26,563 nt of DNA from an uncultured Lachnospiraceae bacterium. GTDB taxonomy: Bacteria > Bacillota > Clostridia > Lachnospirales > Lachnospiraceae. Where the stretch lies: contig CAJUNP010000036.1 of NCBI GenBank assembly GCA_910587935.1, forward strand, positions 1 through 26,563, given 5' to 3'. Below the pieces are notes generated by a model. That model was not told where the DNA came from. It worked only from the letters and a program-made list of their open reading frames with translations, and searched no databases. A program made the translations under genes and the position numbers. Below are positions 14,468-21,865 of this stretch, piece by piece; the stretch's first letter is position 1, and every line of letters begins with the position of its first letter.

Positions 14468-16387
14468 TTACCGCTGCCTTCCCGGTTTCTTATGCACATT
14501 CCGTATCGTCTTTTTCTTGTCCGTTTTTTTCGCCTTTCCTTCTTTTCCTGCCACAGTTCCCGCCTGCCTGCCGTACCCCGCGCCATTCCCCTTCTCCGGA
14601 CGGATCAGACACTTCTTATCATACCCGATCAAATCCTGCCTGCCTGCCTTGATTAACGCCTCCCGCACCAGTTCTTTGTTTTTCGGATTTCGGTACTGGA
14701 TCAGCGCGCGCTGCATCGCCTTTTCATGAGGATTCCTGCATACATAAACCTTCTCCATGGTTCTCGGGTCCAATCCGGTATAATACATCACCGTGGAAAC
14801 GGTGGACGGCGTGGGATAAAAATCCTGAACCTGCTCCGGCATATACCCCAGATCCCGCAGATACTCTGCAAGAGCCACGGCTTCCTTCAACGTGGAACCT
14901 GGATGGGAGGACATCAGATAGGGAACCAGGAACTGGTTTTTCCCAAGCTGACTGTTCAGCTTTTTGTATTTGTCCACAAACCGTTCATAAACCGCATTTT
15001 CCGGCTTGCCCATTTTTTTAAGAACAGGATCGGCAATATGCTCCGGCGCTACCTTTAACTGTCCGCTGATATGATGCTCCACCAGCTCCCGGAAAAAGGT
15101 GTCGTCGGAATCGGCCAGCAGATAATCAAAACGGATTCCGGAGCGTATAAATACCTTTTTAACGCCTTCCATGGATCGGAGCTTCCTAAGCAGCTCAAGG
15201 TAATCGCCGTGATCCGCTTTCAGGTTGGGGCAGGATTTGGGAAAAAGACACTGCCTGTTTTTACAGACGCCTTTTGTCAGTTGCTTTTCACAGGACGGAT
15301 GTCTGAAGTTTGCAGTCGGACCGCCTACGTCATGGATGTAACCCTTAAAGTCCGGATCCCGCAGAAAAAGCTCCACCTCTTTCAGAAGGGATTCATGGCT
15401 GCGGGTCTGGATTACTCTTCCCTGATGGAAGGTAAGGGCGCAAAAGCTGCATCCCCCGAAGCACCCCCGGCAGCTGATCAGGGAAAACTTGATTTCGGCA
15501 ATAGCCGGAACGCCTCCCAAAGACTCATAGGAGGGATGATAAGTCCGCATATAAGGCAGATCATAGACCGCATCCATTTCTTCCGTGGTTAACGGCGGCT
15601 GCGGCGGATTTTGTACGACATAGACTCCGTTAGGGTATGGCTCGATCAGAGTTTTTCCGTTACAGGCGTCGGTATTCTCATATTGCTTCTGAAAACTTTC
15701 GGCATAACGCGAAGAATCCTCTTTCATCTCTTCAAAAGAAGGGAGCATCAGGGAGTTGTAGATCCCGGAGATCTCCTTCGTTTTATAAACCGTTCCCGGA
15801 ATAAACGTAATATCTTTCACGGAAATACCGCTGTTTAAAGCATCCGCAATTTCCACAATGGATTTTTCACCCATACCGTAAGAAATCAGATCGGCCTGGC
15901 TGTCTAACAGCAGGGAACGCTTGAAGCTGTCCGACCAGTAGTCATAATGAGCCATTCTGCGCAGGCTCGCCTCGATTCCGCCTATAATCACCGGTACGTC
16001 CCGGTACGCCTTTCGGATCAGATTGCCGTAGACAACGGCGGCGTGATCCGGCCTTTTTCCGGGTGCGCCGCCCGGCGTGTAAGCATCCTGGCTGCGCCTT
16101 TTTTTGGAAACGCTGTAATGGTTGACCATGGAATCCATATTTCCGGACGTAACAAGGAAAGCAAGCCTTGGCTTCCCAAGCGCTGTAACGCTCTCTTCGT
16201 TTTTCCAGTCCGGCTGCGAAAGAATTCCCACCGTATAACCGTGGGCTTCCAGTACCCGGCTGATAATGGCGTGTCCAAAGGACGGATGATCCACATAAGC
16301 ATCCCCTGTCACGTACACAAAATCCAGCTGTTTGATTCCTCTGGAATCCATATCTTCTTTTGAAATCGGTAAAAATCCATGTGTCAT
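14468..16387 (-). CDS. YgiQ family radical SAM protein (UPF0313)
   Basis: The 639-residue protein begins with the YgiQ signature MTHGFLPISKEDM, followed by FGHAIISRVLE (37-47) and TSGNMDSMVNHYS. The [4Fe-4S]/SAM motif is Cys309-x3-Cys313-x2-Cys316 (GCFGGCSFCAL), with YIHDVGGPTANFR and APEHI further along. The C-terminal 45 residues are Lys/Gly/Arg-rich and probably disordered. The reaction is unknown. The start at 16387 has GGGGAAC upstream and lies 1 base after the HAD gene stop, so the rsuA-like, HAD and ygiQ genes form one transcript. Confidence 0.92.
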   Translation of the reverse strand: MTHGFLPISKEDMDSRGIKQLDFVYVTGDAYVDHPSFGHAIISRVLEAHGYTVGILSQPDWKNEESVTALGKPRLAFLVTSGNMDSMVNHYSVSKKRRSQDAYTPGGAPGKRPDHAAVVYGNLIRKAYRDVPVIIGGIEASLRRMAHYDYWSDSFKRSLLLDSQADLISYGMGEKSIVEIADALNSGISVKDITFIPGTVYKTKEISGIYNSLMLPSFEEMKEDSSRYAESFQKQYENTDACNGKTLIEPYPNGVYVVQNPPQPPLTTEEMDAVYDLPYMRTYHPSYESLGGVPAIAEIKFSLISCRGCFGGCSFCALTFHQGRVIQTRSHESLLKEVELFLRDPDFKGYIHDVGGPTANFRHPSCEKQLTKGVCKNRQCLFPKSCPNLKADHGDYLELLRKLRSMEGVKKVFIRSGIRFDYLLADSDDTFFRELVEHHISGQLKVAPEHIADPVLKKMGKPENAVYERFVDKYKKLNSQLGKNQFLVPYLMSSHPGSTLKEAVALAEYLRDLGYMPEQVQDFYPTPSTVSTVMYYTGLDPRTMEKVYVCRNPHEKAMQRALIQYRNPKNKELVREALIKAGRQDLIGYDKKCLIRPEKGNGAGYGRQAGTVAGKEGKAKKTDKKKTIRNVHKKPGRQR

Positions 16388-16388
16388 T

Positions 16389-17072
16389 TTATTTGTTCCC
16401 CGTCGTCCGGTTATCGGCAGCAGACTGCAATATTTCCCGGTAATCCTTAATGTAATAATCGGCAAGCGCCTTTTTTTCTTCGGTCTGGTATAAAGAATAC
16501 GCATCCTCTACGGCGCAGACCTCCATACCGGCGTTTTTTCCCGCCTGAATACCCGGAACGATATCCTCAAAAACAAGACAGTCTTTTGGCATAACCTGTA
16601 AGGCCTGCGCTACCGCCAGATAAATTTCCGGCGAAGGTTTCCCTTGCTTTACGTCGCATCCTGTCATAATGCAGGAAAAATCATCGTTCAGGCCGTGTAC
16701 GGCAATGATATTTTCCACAAGCTCCCTGGAATTGCTGGTTGCGATACCAAGAGAGATTCCCCGGCTGCGGCATTGTCCGATAAATTCGGAAACGCCTTCC
16801 TTTAAAGGAACCTGAAACGTGTATTTATCCCATGCCATTTGATTCCAGTCCCGTTTGATCTTTTCCAGTGAATCCGGTATGTGAAACCGTTCCTTAAAAT
16901 AAACGGCCGTTTCGGAAAAGCTCATGCCCTCAATCTCCGTCTGGAGGCCGGACGGTACGGATATCCCGAACCTTCCCAGATATTCGATGTCAATATCCCG
17001 CCATATCCACATAGAGTCTACCAGTGTTCCGTCCAAATCAAAAATAACCGCTTTTTTATTTTCCCACATCAT
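16389..17072 (-). CDS. HAD family hydrolase (beta-phosphoglucomutase-like phosphatase)
   Basis: A 227-residue HAD-superfamily protein. Motif I is VIFDLDGTLVDS (Asp12 nucleophile, Asp14 acid/base). Motif II is IATSNS. The motif III lysine lies in KQGKPSPEIY, and motif IV is VFEDIVPGIQAGKNAG. An alpha-helical cap lies between motifs I and II, as in the beta-phosphoglucomutase group. It probably hydrolyses a small phosphorylated metabolite; the substrate is unknown. The start at 17072 places AAGG about 9 bases upstream; the ATG at 17081 would be fused to that site. Its start overlaps the end of the rsuA-like gene by 17 bases. Confidence 0.87.
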   Translation of the reverse strand: MMWENKKAVIFDLDGTLVDSMWIWRDIDIEYLGRFGISVPSGLQTEIEGMSFSETAVYFKERFHIPDSLEKIKRDWNQMAWDKYTFQVPLKEGVSEFIGQCRSRGISLGIATSNSRELVENIIAVHGLNDDFSCIMTGCDVKQGKPSPEIYLAVAQALQVMPKDCLVFEDIVPGIQAGKNAGMEVCAVEDAYSLYQTEEKKALADYYIKDYREILQSAADNRTTGNK

Positions 17073-17778
17073 AATCCGCATCCTTTTTCAATTGATTTAT
17101 TTCTTCATCCGTTAACGGTCTATATGCGCCGGACGCCAGCGTTTCATCCAGCGCAAGGCTTCCGAACGCGACTCTTTTTAAAAAAAGCACTTCGTTGCCT
17201 GCCGCTTTCATCATTCTTTTTACCTGATGAAATTTCCCCTCCCAAACGGTGATGAAAATTTCCTGTTCTGAAATAAGCTTTGTTTCCGCAGGCAGACAAA
17301 GCTTTTTTTCACCGATATCGACGCCTTCCGAAAGCCGTTTTTCCTGCCCCTTTGTAAAAGCTTCCTTAAGCCGCAGAAAATATGTTTTGGGAACATGGCT
17401 TTTGGGCGCTAAAAGACGGTGGGCCAGTTCCCCGTCGTTGGTAATCAGAAGCAGTCCCTCCGCATCCTTATCCAGTCTGCCCACAGGAAAAAGATTCTTT
17501 TGGGGAACATCCTTTAAAAGCTCCATCACCACGGGAGAACGCGGATCCCGGTTGGAGGTTACCATGCCGGCGGGCTTATTCAAAACATAATATGCAAATT
17601 TGCTAAAGGAAAGAAGGCGTCCCCGAAACGTAATCTGCGTATTTTCCTCATCCACCTTATATTCCGGCTTCAGTACCGTCAGGCCGTCCGCCTGAACCAT
17701 ACCTTTTTTAATCCATTCTTTCACCTGGCTCCGGCTTCCCATATGTACTTCACACAAAAAACGATCCAGCCGCATCAT
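17056..17778 (-). CDS. RsuA family pseudouridine synthase
   Basis: The 240-residue enzyme has an S4 RNA-binding domain (residues 2-48, RLDRFLCEVHMGSRSQVKEW). The catalytic domain carries KPAGMVTS (68-75) and GRLDKDAEGLLL (100-111), Asp103 being the likely nucleophile. Family members modify a uridine in 16S rRNA, position 516 in E. coli. Several start ATGs are clustered; 17778 is chosen because GGAG lies 7 bases upstream. First gene of the run with HAD phosphatase and ygiQ, transcribed divergently from ylbJ. Confidence 0.9.
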   Translation of the reverse strand: MMRLDRFLCEVHMGSRSQVKEWIKKGMVQADGLTVLKPEYKVDEENTQITFRGRLLSFSKFAYYVLNKPAGMVTSNRDPRSPVVMELLKDVPQKNLFPVGRLDKDAEGLLLITNDGELAHRLLAPKSHVPKTYFLRLKEAFTKGQEKRLSEGVDIGEKKLCLPAETKLISEQEIFITVWEGKFHQVKRMMKAAGNEVLFLKRVAFGSLALDETLASGAYRPLTDEEINQLKKDADYDVGK

Positions 17779-17796
17779 GGCCATTCTCCTTTTCTG

Positions 17797-17825
17797 ACAT
17801 GTTTTCCGTTCTCTTTTCATACGTT
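17797..17825 (+). promoter_or_regulatory. Possible SigE-like sporulation promoter for ylbJ
   Basis: ACATGTT (17797-17803) and CATACGTT (17818-17825) are separated by 14 bases. This resembles the mother-cell SigE consensus (KMATATT, 14-15 bases, CATACAMT) with about two mismatches in each box. The -10-like box lies about 41 bases before the ylbJ start. Weak on sequence alone. Confidence 0.3.
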
Positions 17826-17865
17826 GTAAACAGGGAGATTTCGAAACGGTTACGGAGGAATTCCA

Positions 17866-18825
17866 ATGAAAAAATATGAGCGCATCCTGCTTACGCTTGC
17901 ATTTCTGATCCTGTTTTTTCTGATGCTGATTAATCCGGTGGAAAGCCTTTATTTTGCCTTTACGGGACTGACGCTGTGGTTCCAGAAAATGATTCCGACT
18001 TTGTTTCCTTTTATGATTCTGTCGGGAATCATGGTGCGGATGAATCTGACCGAGTACTTTTCCGCGCTGCTGACGCCGGTTTTAAAACCGCTCTTTAAAG
18101 TAAGCGGCCATGGGGCTTATTGCATGATTATGGGATTTTTGTGCGGTTTTCCCATGGGCGCAAAGGTTATTGCGGATTTATATGAAAGAGAGAAACTTTC
18201 TTACGAAGAAGCTTCGTATCTTCTCGCTTTTTGTAACAACATCGGACCCATTTATTTCGTCAGCTTTGTGCTGCCTCTTTTAGGCCTGAAAAAAACGCTG
18301 CCGTATCTGTTCGGCATGTATGGGATACCGCTTCTATACGGAATTCTGTTAAGCCGCAGCCGGGTCTTTCAAAAAAATCAGGAAAAACGCCGGATTGGGC
18401 AGGAGCTGAAAGCCGCCTCCGCAAAACAGGACAAAGATTCGGTACTGGCGCACATCGACGCTTCCATTATGTCCGGAATTGAAAATATTACGCGGCTTGG
18501 CGGCTACATGATTCTGTTTAATCTGTTAAACCTTTTTCCGTCCATGTGTCTGCCAAAATCCACGCTTCCGATAATTAATGCCCTTTTGGAAATCACAAGC
18601 GGTATCAGCCGGATCGGCCCCTCCATGCCTTTGGCCGTCCTGCTTCTGCTCCCCTTCGGCGGTTTTTCCTGTATTGCGCAAACCTACAGCATCATAAAAA
18701 ATACGGATTTATCCATTAGCGCCTATTGTATACACAAAATAATCCTGACGCTTTTTACGGCCGTTTTTTACGGAATCTGGATAGGAATCCATTGGCTATT
18801 TCCGGCGGCGCCTTTTCTTCCTTGA
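17866..18825 (+). CDS. ylbJ: Sporulation integral membrane protein YlbJ-like (nucleoside-recognition/Gate domain)
   Basis: A 319-residue polytopic membrane protein with about seven to eight hydrophobic segments. The family's Gate-type repeats show as LWFQKMIPTLFPFMILSGI near residue 37 and FGGFSCIAQTYSII near residue 267, with GFLCGFPMGAKV near 84. In Bacillus subtilis YlbJ is made under SigE and is needed for heat-resistant spores. GGAGG lies 7 bases before the ATG. It is the only sizeable plus-strand gene in the window; its last 30 bases overlap the end of the convergent amidase gene. Confidence 0.82.
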   Translation: MKKYERILLTLAFLILFFLMLINPVESLYFAFTGLTLWFQKMIPTLFPFMILSGIMVRMNLTEYFSALLTPVLKPLFKVSGHGAYCMIMGFLCGFPMGAKVIADLYEREKLSYEEASYLLAFCNNIGPIYFVSFVLPLLGLKKTLPYLFGMYGIPLLYGILLSRSRVFQKNQEKRRIGQELKAASAKQDKDSVLAHIDASIMSGIENITRLGGYMILFNLLNLFPSMCLPKSTLPIINALLEITSGISRIGPSMPLAVLLLLPFGGFSCIAQTYSIIKNTDLSISAYCIHKIILTLFTAVFYGIWIGIHWLFPAAPFLP

Positions 18826-20091
18826 AAAAGTAATAATTTTTGCCGTAATTGCGGATATAAAAATAATTACAACCAATCCCAGGCAGATTTCCAGAAATAA
18901 AAGGAATGAAAATTCCTGTTCTTTCGGTTCTTCCTCTTTCGTTTTGGCAAAGGTGGTCCGCACCTGCCCGCTGTCGGCTTTAAGTATCTCTTCATCCTCC
19001 AGGTAGACGGGAGTTTTGTTCGGTTTGTCCGGCAAATCTTCTCCGTATCGGAAGGTAGGATACGTAATACTGTTGCTTTGGGTATACCGGTCAAACAGGT
19101 TATAGGCGCGGAATACCACGGCCGGCATAACCTGACCGGACGGAATCTGCAAAATGACGTTCTGTGTATCTTTTCCCTCCTCCCATGGGAAAAGCTCCGT
19201 CCAGGTAAGTCCTCCGTCCGTAGAATAATTGTAATAAAGCATGGGACTGTCATAGTCCTGTGCGGTCAGGGCAATTTCCACCTTTCCGGTGGCAGCGTCA
19301 CAGGATGCCTCTTCAATATAGCATACGTCGGGATCCGTAGAATCAGGCGCCATTACATAGGCGGGAACCGGCACGTCTTCTCTGGGGTAATCGGAATAAT
19401 CGATGCCGAGAGCCTTGCTTGTCAATCCAAAATATTTTGCCACAGACTGCGCGTCGGCGCGGCCCATCGTTTTCAGCTTCTCTTCCGTCTCATAATAGCC
19501 TTCATCGTTCTTATGATCCAGATGACAATGTTCGATCAGAGCGCAGGCCAGTCCCAATTCCCGGCTTTCCCGGATAATTCCGTAATAATCCGCCGAACCG
19601 TCTTCCTTTAATTTTGTTTTAACGCCCCGGCTGTAGAGTCCCATAGCTTCCATCGTTTCGATCTGAATCTTCCCGAAAGCAAGTCCTTTGGCATAATACT
19701 CGTCATAAGCCGAAATCCAGACTTCCGTACCGAAAAGGTTATGATTGGGAGACATATTAAAATGAAGACAGAACAAAAAGTCCGCATTCAGGCCGGCGGC
19801 AAACTCCGCCCGCTCTTTCAGACTCATATCAACATCTTCCGTATGCGTCAGGTATACTTCCACATTGTCATACTGTTTAAGCTCCTCATACATGGCAAGA
19901 GCCACCACCATATTCAGCTCTTTTTCCGTATACCCGTTATATTCCGCCCCCAGATTCTCACCGCTATGTCCCGGATCCAGCACAATCACCAAAGGCTCAT
20001 CCGCCAAAACCCTGCGCGATCCCAGAAAAAACAATAGTAAAAATATAAAAAAGCTGCTATATATCCGTATTCCACCTAAAAAATATTTCAT
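18796..20091 (-). CDS. N-acetylmuramoyl-L-alanine amidase (Amidase_3), membrane-anchored
   Basis: The 431-residue exported hydrolase cuts the amide bond between muramic acid and the stem peptide. A signal peptide or anchor spans residues 1-30 (basic start, IYSSFFIFLLLFFLG, then VLA). The Amidase_3 domain (about 33-220) has Zn ligands His42 (DPGHSGEN), Glu56 (YTEKEL) and His110 (CLHFN), and catalytic Glu187 (ALIEHC). A roughly 150-residue C-terminal extracellular region follows, then a transmembrane segment (about 393-418) and a very basic tail, KKRRRRK. Such an enzyme may act in separation, wall remodelling or sporulation. The start has AGGAAGG upstream. It overlaps ylbJ tail to tail. Confidence 0.88.
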   Translation of the reverse strand: MKYFLGGIRIYSSFFIFLLLFFLGSRRVLADEPLVIVLDPGHSGENLGAEYNGYTEKELNMVVALAMYEELKQYDNVEVYLTHTEDVDMSLKERAEFAAGLNADFLFCLHFNMSPNHNLFGTEVWISAYDEYYAKGLAFGKIQIETMEAMGLYSRGVKTKLKEDGSADYYGIIRESRELGLACALIEHCHLDHKNDEGYYETEEKLKTMGRADAQSVAKYFGLTSKALGIDYSDYPREDVPVPAYVMAPDSTDPDVCYIEEASCDAATGKVEIALTAQDYDSPMLYYNYSTDGGLTWTELFPWEEGKDTQNVILQIPSGQVMPAVVFRAYNLFDRYTQSNSITYPTFRYGEDLPDKPNKTPVYLEDEEILKADSGQVRTTFAKTKEEEPKEQEFSFLLFLEICLGLVVIIFISAITAKIITFSRKKRRRRK

Positions 20092-20126
20092 TGATTTATC
20101 CTTCCTGACTCAATATAACATACAGA

Positions 20127-20160
20127 AGGGACAGACCCATTCAACCCGGAATCTGTCCCT
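20127..20160. repeat. Inverted repeat with 9-bp arms in intergenic spacer
   Basis: AGGGACAGA (20127-20135) and TCTGTCCCT (20152-20160) pair perfectly around a 16-base spacer, between the coiled-coil protein gene and the amidase gene. No T-tract follows on the minus strand, so intrinsic terminator activity is doubtful. The GGGACAG motif looks like an interspersed repeat unit. Confidence 0.5.
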
Positions 20161-20168
20161 GCAACTTT

Positions 20169-20771
20169 CTATATGACGTCTATCCCTGCGTCAGTCTTTT
20201 CCCCGGCAGGAGAAACATCCTCCAGTTCATCTTCCACCGGATGCAGTTCGCTGCGGTTAGCCTGGATAATTTCATGATAATGGCCCAGCGAATCAATTAA
20301 ATTTTCGTAATGCGCAGCCGCCGTCTGGGAGGACTGGCTGATAATGTTCTCAATGTGAGCCAGCATATCATCCATATACTGCATAGCGGAAATCCGCACA
20401 TTATTTGCTTCCATGGTCGCGTTATCGAGAATCTCCTGCGCCTGTTCCGTAGCCATGGTTACAACACGGTTAGCCTGTGCATAAGCCTGCTGCATAATCT
20501 CATGTTCGTTGATCAGTTCGTTTGTGTGTACCGTCGCATCGTTGATTAAAGCTTCCGCTTTTGCACGGGCATCGTTTAAGATCGCTTCCTTATTGCTGAT
20601 TATCTTCTGGTAACGCTTGATTTCATCGGGCGTTTTCATACGGAGTTCTCTTAAAAGTTCATCGATTTCCTCTTTATTTACAATTATCTTCGTATTCGAT
20701 AATGGCTGATATTTACAACTGTCGATAAATTCTTCGATCTCGTCAATCAACTGTTCGATTCTGCTGCTCAT
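20169..20771 (-). CDS. Coiled-coil protein of the V-ATPase subunit H/DivIVA-like type
   Basis: The 200-residue protein is largely helical. An N-terminal acidic segment (IEQLIDEIEEFID) precedes a long Ala/Glu/Asn-rich coiled coil (about 35-150, e.g. ILNDARAKAEALINDATVHT and AQEILDNATMEANN), and the C-terminus is acidic and disordered. There is no transmembrane segment. Such proteins next to coaD in Lachnospiraceae are often labelled H+-ATPase subunit H, but the resemblance is only to coiled coils and no V-ATPase genes are nearby. A scaffold or cell-division role as for DivIVA/SepF-type proteins is possible. GGAGT precedes the ATG. It lies 24 bases after coaD. Confidence 0.7.
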   Translation of the reverse strand: MSSRIEQLIDEIEEFIDSCKYQPLSNTKIIVNKEEIDELLRELRMKTPDEIKRYQKIISNKEAILNDARAKAEALINDATVHTNELINEHEIMQQAYAQANRVVTMATEQAQEILDNATMEANNVRISAMQYMDDMLAHIENIISQSSQTAAAHYENLIDSLGHYHEIIQANRSELHPVEDELEDVSPAGEKTDAGIDVI

Positions 20772-20795
20772 AATAACACTCCATTTCTGCCAAAT

Positions 20796-21287
20796 TTATT
20801 CCCTGCGGATACCAAACTTCTCATAGATTAAAGGTATTACAAAATCCGGTACGCACTGACTGATATCCCCGTTAAAGCTTGCAATTTCCTTTACGCTGGA
20901 AGAGCTCAGATAAGCATATTCCAGACTGGTCGTTAAAAACATGGTATCCAGCCGTCCGCCGGATAATTTATGATTGGTCTGCGCAATCTGCAGCTCATAT
21001 TCAAAATCCGTAATAGCGCGAAGTCCCCGGATTGCAACGTGAATATTTTTTGATTTGGCATATTCAATCAAAAGACCGCTGAAGGACTCCACTTTCACAT
21101 TGGGAAGGTCCCTTGTCGCTTCTTTAAGTATCTTAACACGTTCCTCCACAGAAAACAATGGAGTCTTTTCTTTATTATTTAAAACACTGACAATTAATTC
21201 ATCAAAAATATCCGCGGACCGCCGGATAATATCCATATGGCCAAAGGTAAGCGGATCAAAGCTTCCCGGATAAATTGCCGACTTCAT
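20796..21287 (-). CDS. coaD: Phosphopantetheine adenylyltransferase CoaD
   Basis: A 163-residue enzyme of coenzyme A synthesis that transfers AMP from ATP to 4'-phosphopantetheine. The nucleotidyltransferase motif TxGH appears as PLTFGH at 12-17 after YPGSFD. The second ATP-binding motif is YLSSSSVKEI at 126-135. The substrate-binding RGLRAITDFEYE lies at 88-99. Length is normal. It follows rsmD by 6 bases; rsmD-coaD is a widespread gene pair. Confidence 0.97.
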   Translation of the reverse strand: MKSAIYPGSFDPLTFGHMDIIRRSADIFDELIVSVLNNKEKTPLFSVEERVKILKEATRDLPNVKVESFSGLLIEYAKSKNIHVAIRGLRAITDFEYELQIAQTNHKLSGGRLDTMFLTTSLEYAYLSSSSVKEIASFNGDISQCVPDFVIPLIYEKFGIRRE

Positions 21288-21293
21288 GACTGT

Positions 21294-21842
21294 TCACACC
21301 CTTCTTAAAAATACATGCTGGTTTGTCTTGTACTTTTTTTGTTTAAATACCGCGTACCCCATTGCTTCCACATAAGAAAAATCCGTATGCAGATCCGCTT
21401 CCGTTACAAGAATCGTATTATCAGTAACATACTTCACATCCCGCAATGCGTCAAGCACTTTCTTTTCGTATTCTTTTCCGTAAGGAGGATCCATAAAAAC
21501 AATGTCCGCTTCTTTTTCAAAAATATGATAAATTCCGTTCAAAACATCCTGCCGCAAAAGCACGGCCCGGTCCGCAAATTTTGTAAATTTCAGGTTGTCC
21601 GCAATGCAGGCCGCAGCCTCTTTGTCCTGTTCCACAAAATAACATTTTTGCGCACCCCGGCTTACCGCCTCAATGCCGATGGCGCCGCTTCCGGAAAAAA
21701 GATCGATAAATACGCAGTCCGAAAGATACGGCTGTAAAATGTTAAACAGGGTTTCCTTAATCCGGTCCGTAGTAGGCCGGGTAGCCATATTCTTCGGCGT
21801 TTTTAAGGGAAGGCTTCTTGCGGTTCCGGCTATTACTCTCAT
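21294..21842 (-). CDS. rsmD: 16S rRNA (guanine(966)-N2)-methyltransferase RsmD
   Basis: The 182-residue SAM-dependent enzyme methylates G966 of 16S rRNA (E. coli numbering). Features are the start MRVIAGTARSLPLKTP, RPTTDRIKETLFNIL (22-36), the SAM-binding loop DLFSGSGAIGIEA (47-59) and catalytic DPPYG at 118-122. The ATG at 21842 has GGAGGAG upstream. It lies between parC (23 bases upstream) and coaD (6 bases downstream) and is probably cotranscribed with both. Confidence 0.95.
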   Translation of the reverse strand: MRVIAGTARSLPLKTPKNMATRPTTDRIKETLFNILQPYLSDCVFIDLFSGSGAIGIEAVSRGAQKCYFVEQDKEAAACIADNLKFTKFADRAVLLRQDVLNGIYHIFEKEADIVFMDPPYGKEYEKKVLDALRDVKYVTDNTILVTEADLHTDFSYVEAMGYAVFKQKKYKTNQHVFLRRV

Positions 21843-21865
21843 ACTGCTCCTCCATGTTGAAATTT

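Noticed and set aside
14248..14586. A separate 112-residue protein between ygiQ and the exported-protein remnant
   Set aside because: Its first 40 codons are a shadow of the basic ygiQ tail; only the middle part looks coding and is better explained as a frameshifted piece of the remnant.
15071..15592. A 173-codon plus-strand open frame opposite ygiQ
   Set aside because: It overlaps the radical-SAM core on the other strand; the ygiQ reading has all family motifs.
20169..20771. Genuine V-type ATPase subunit
   Set aside because: Only coiled-coil resemblance is seen; no other ATPase subunit genes are nearby.
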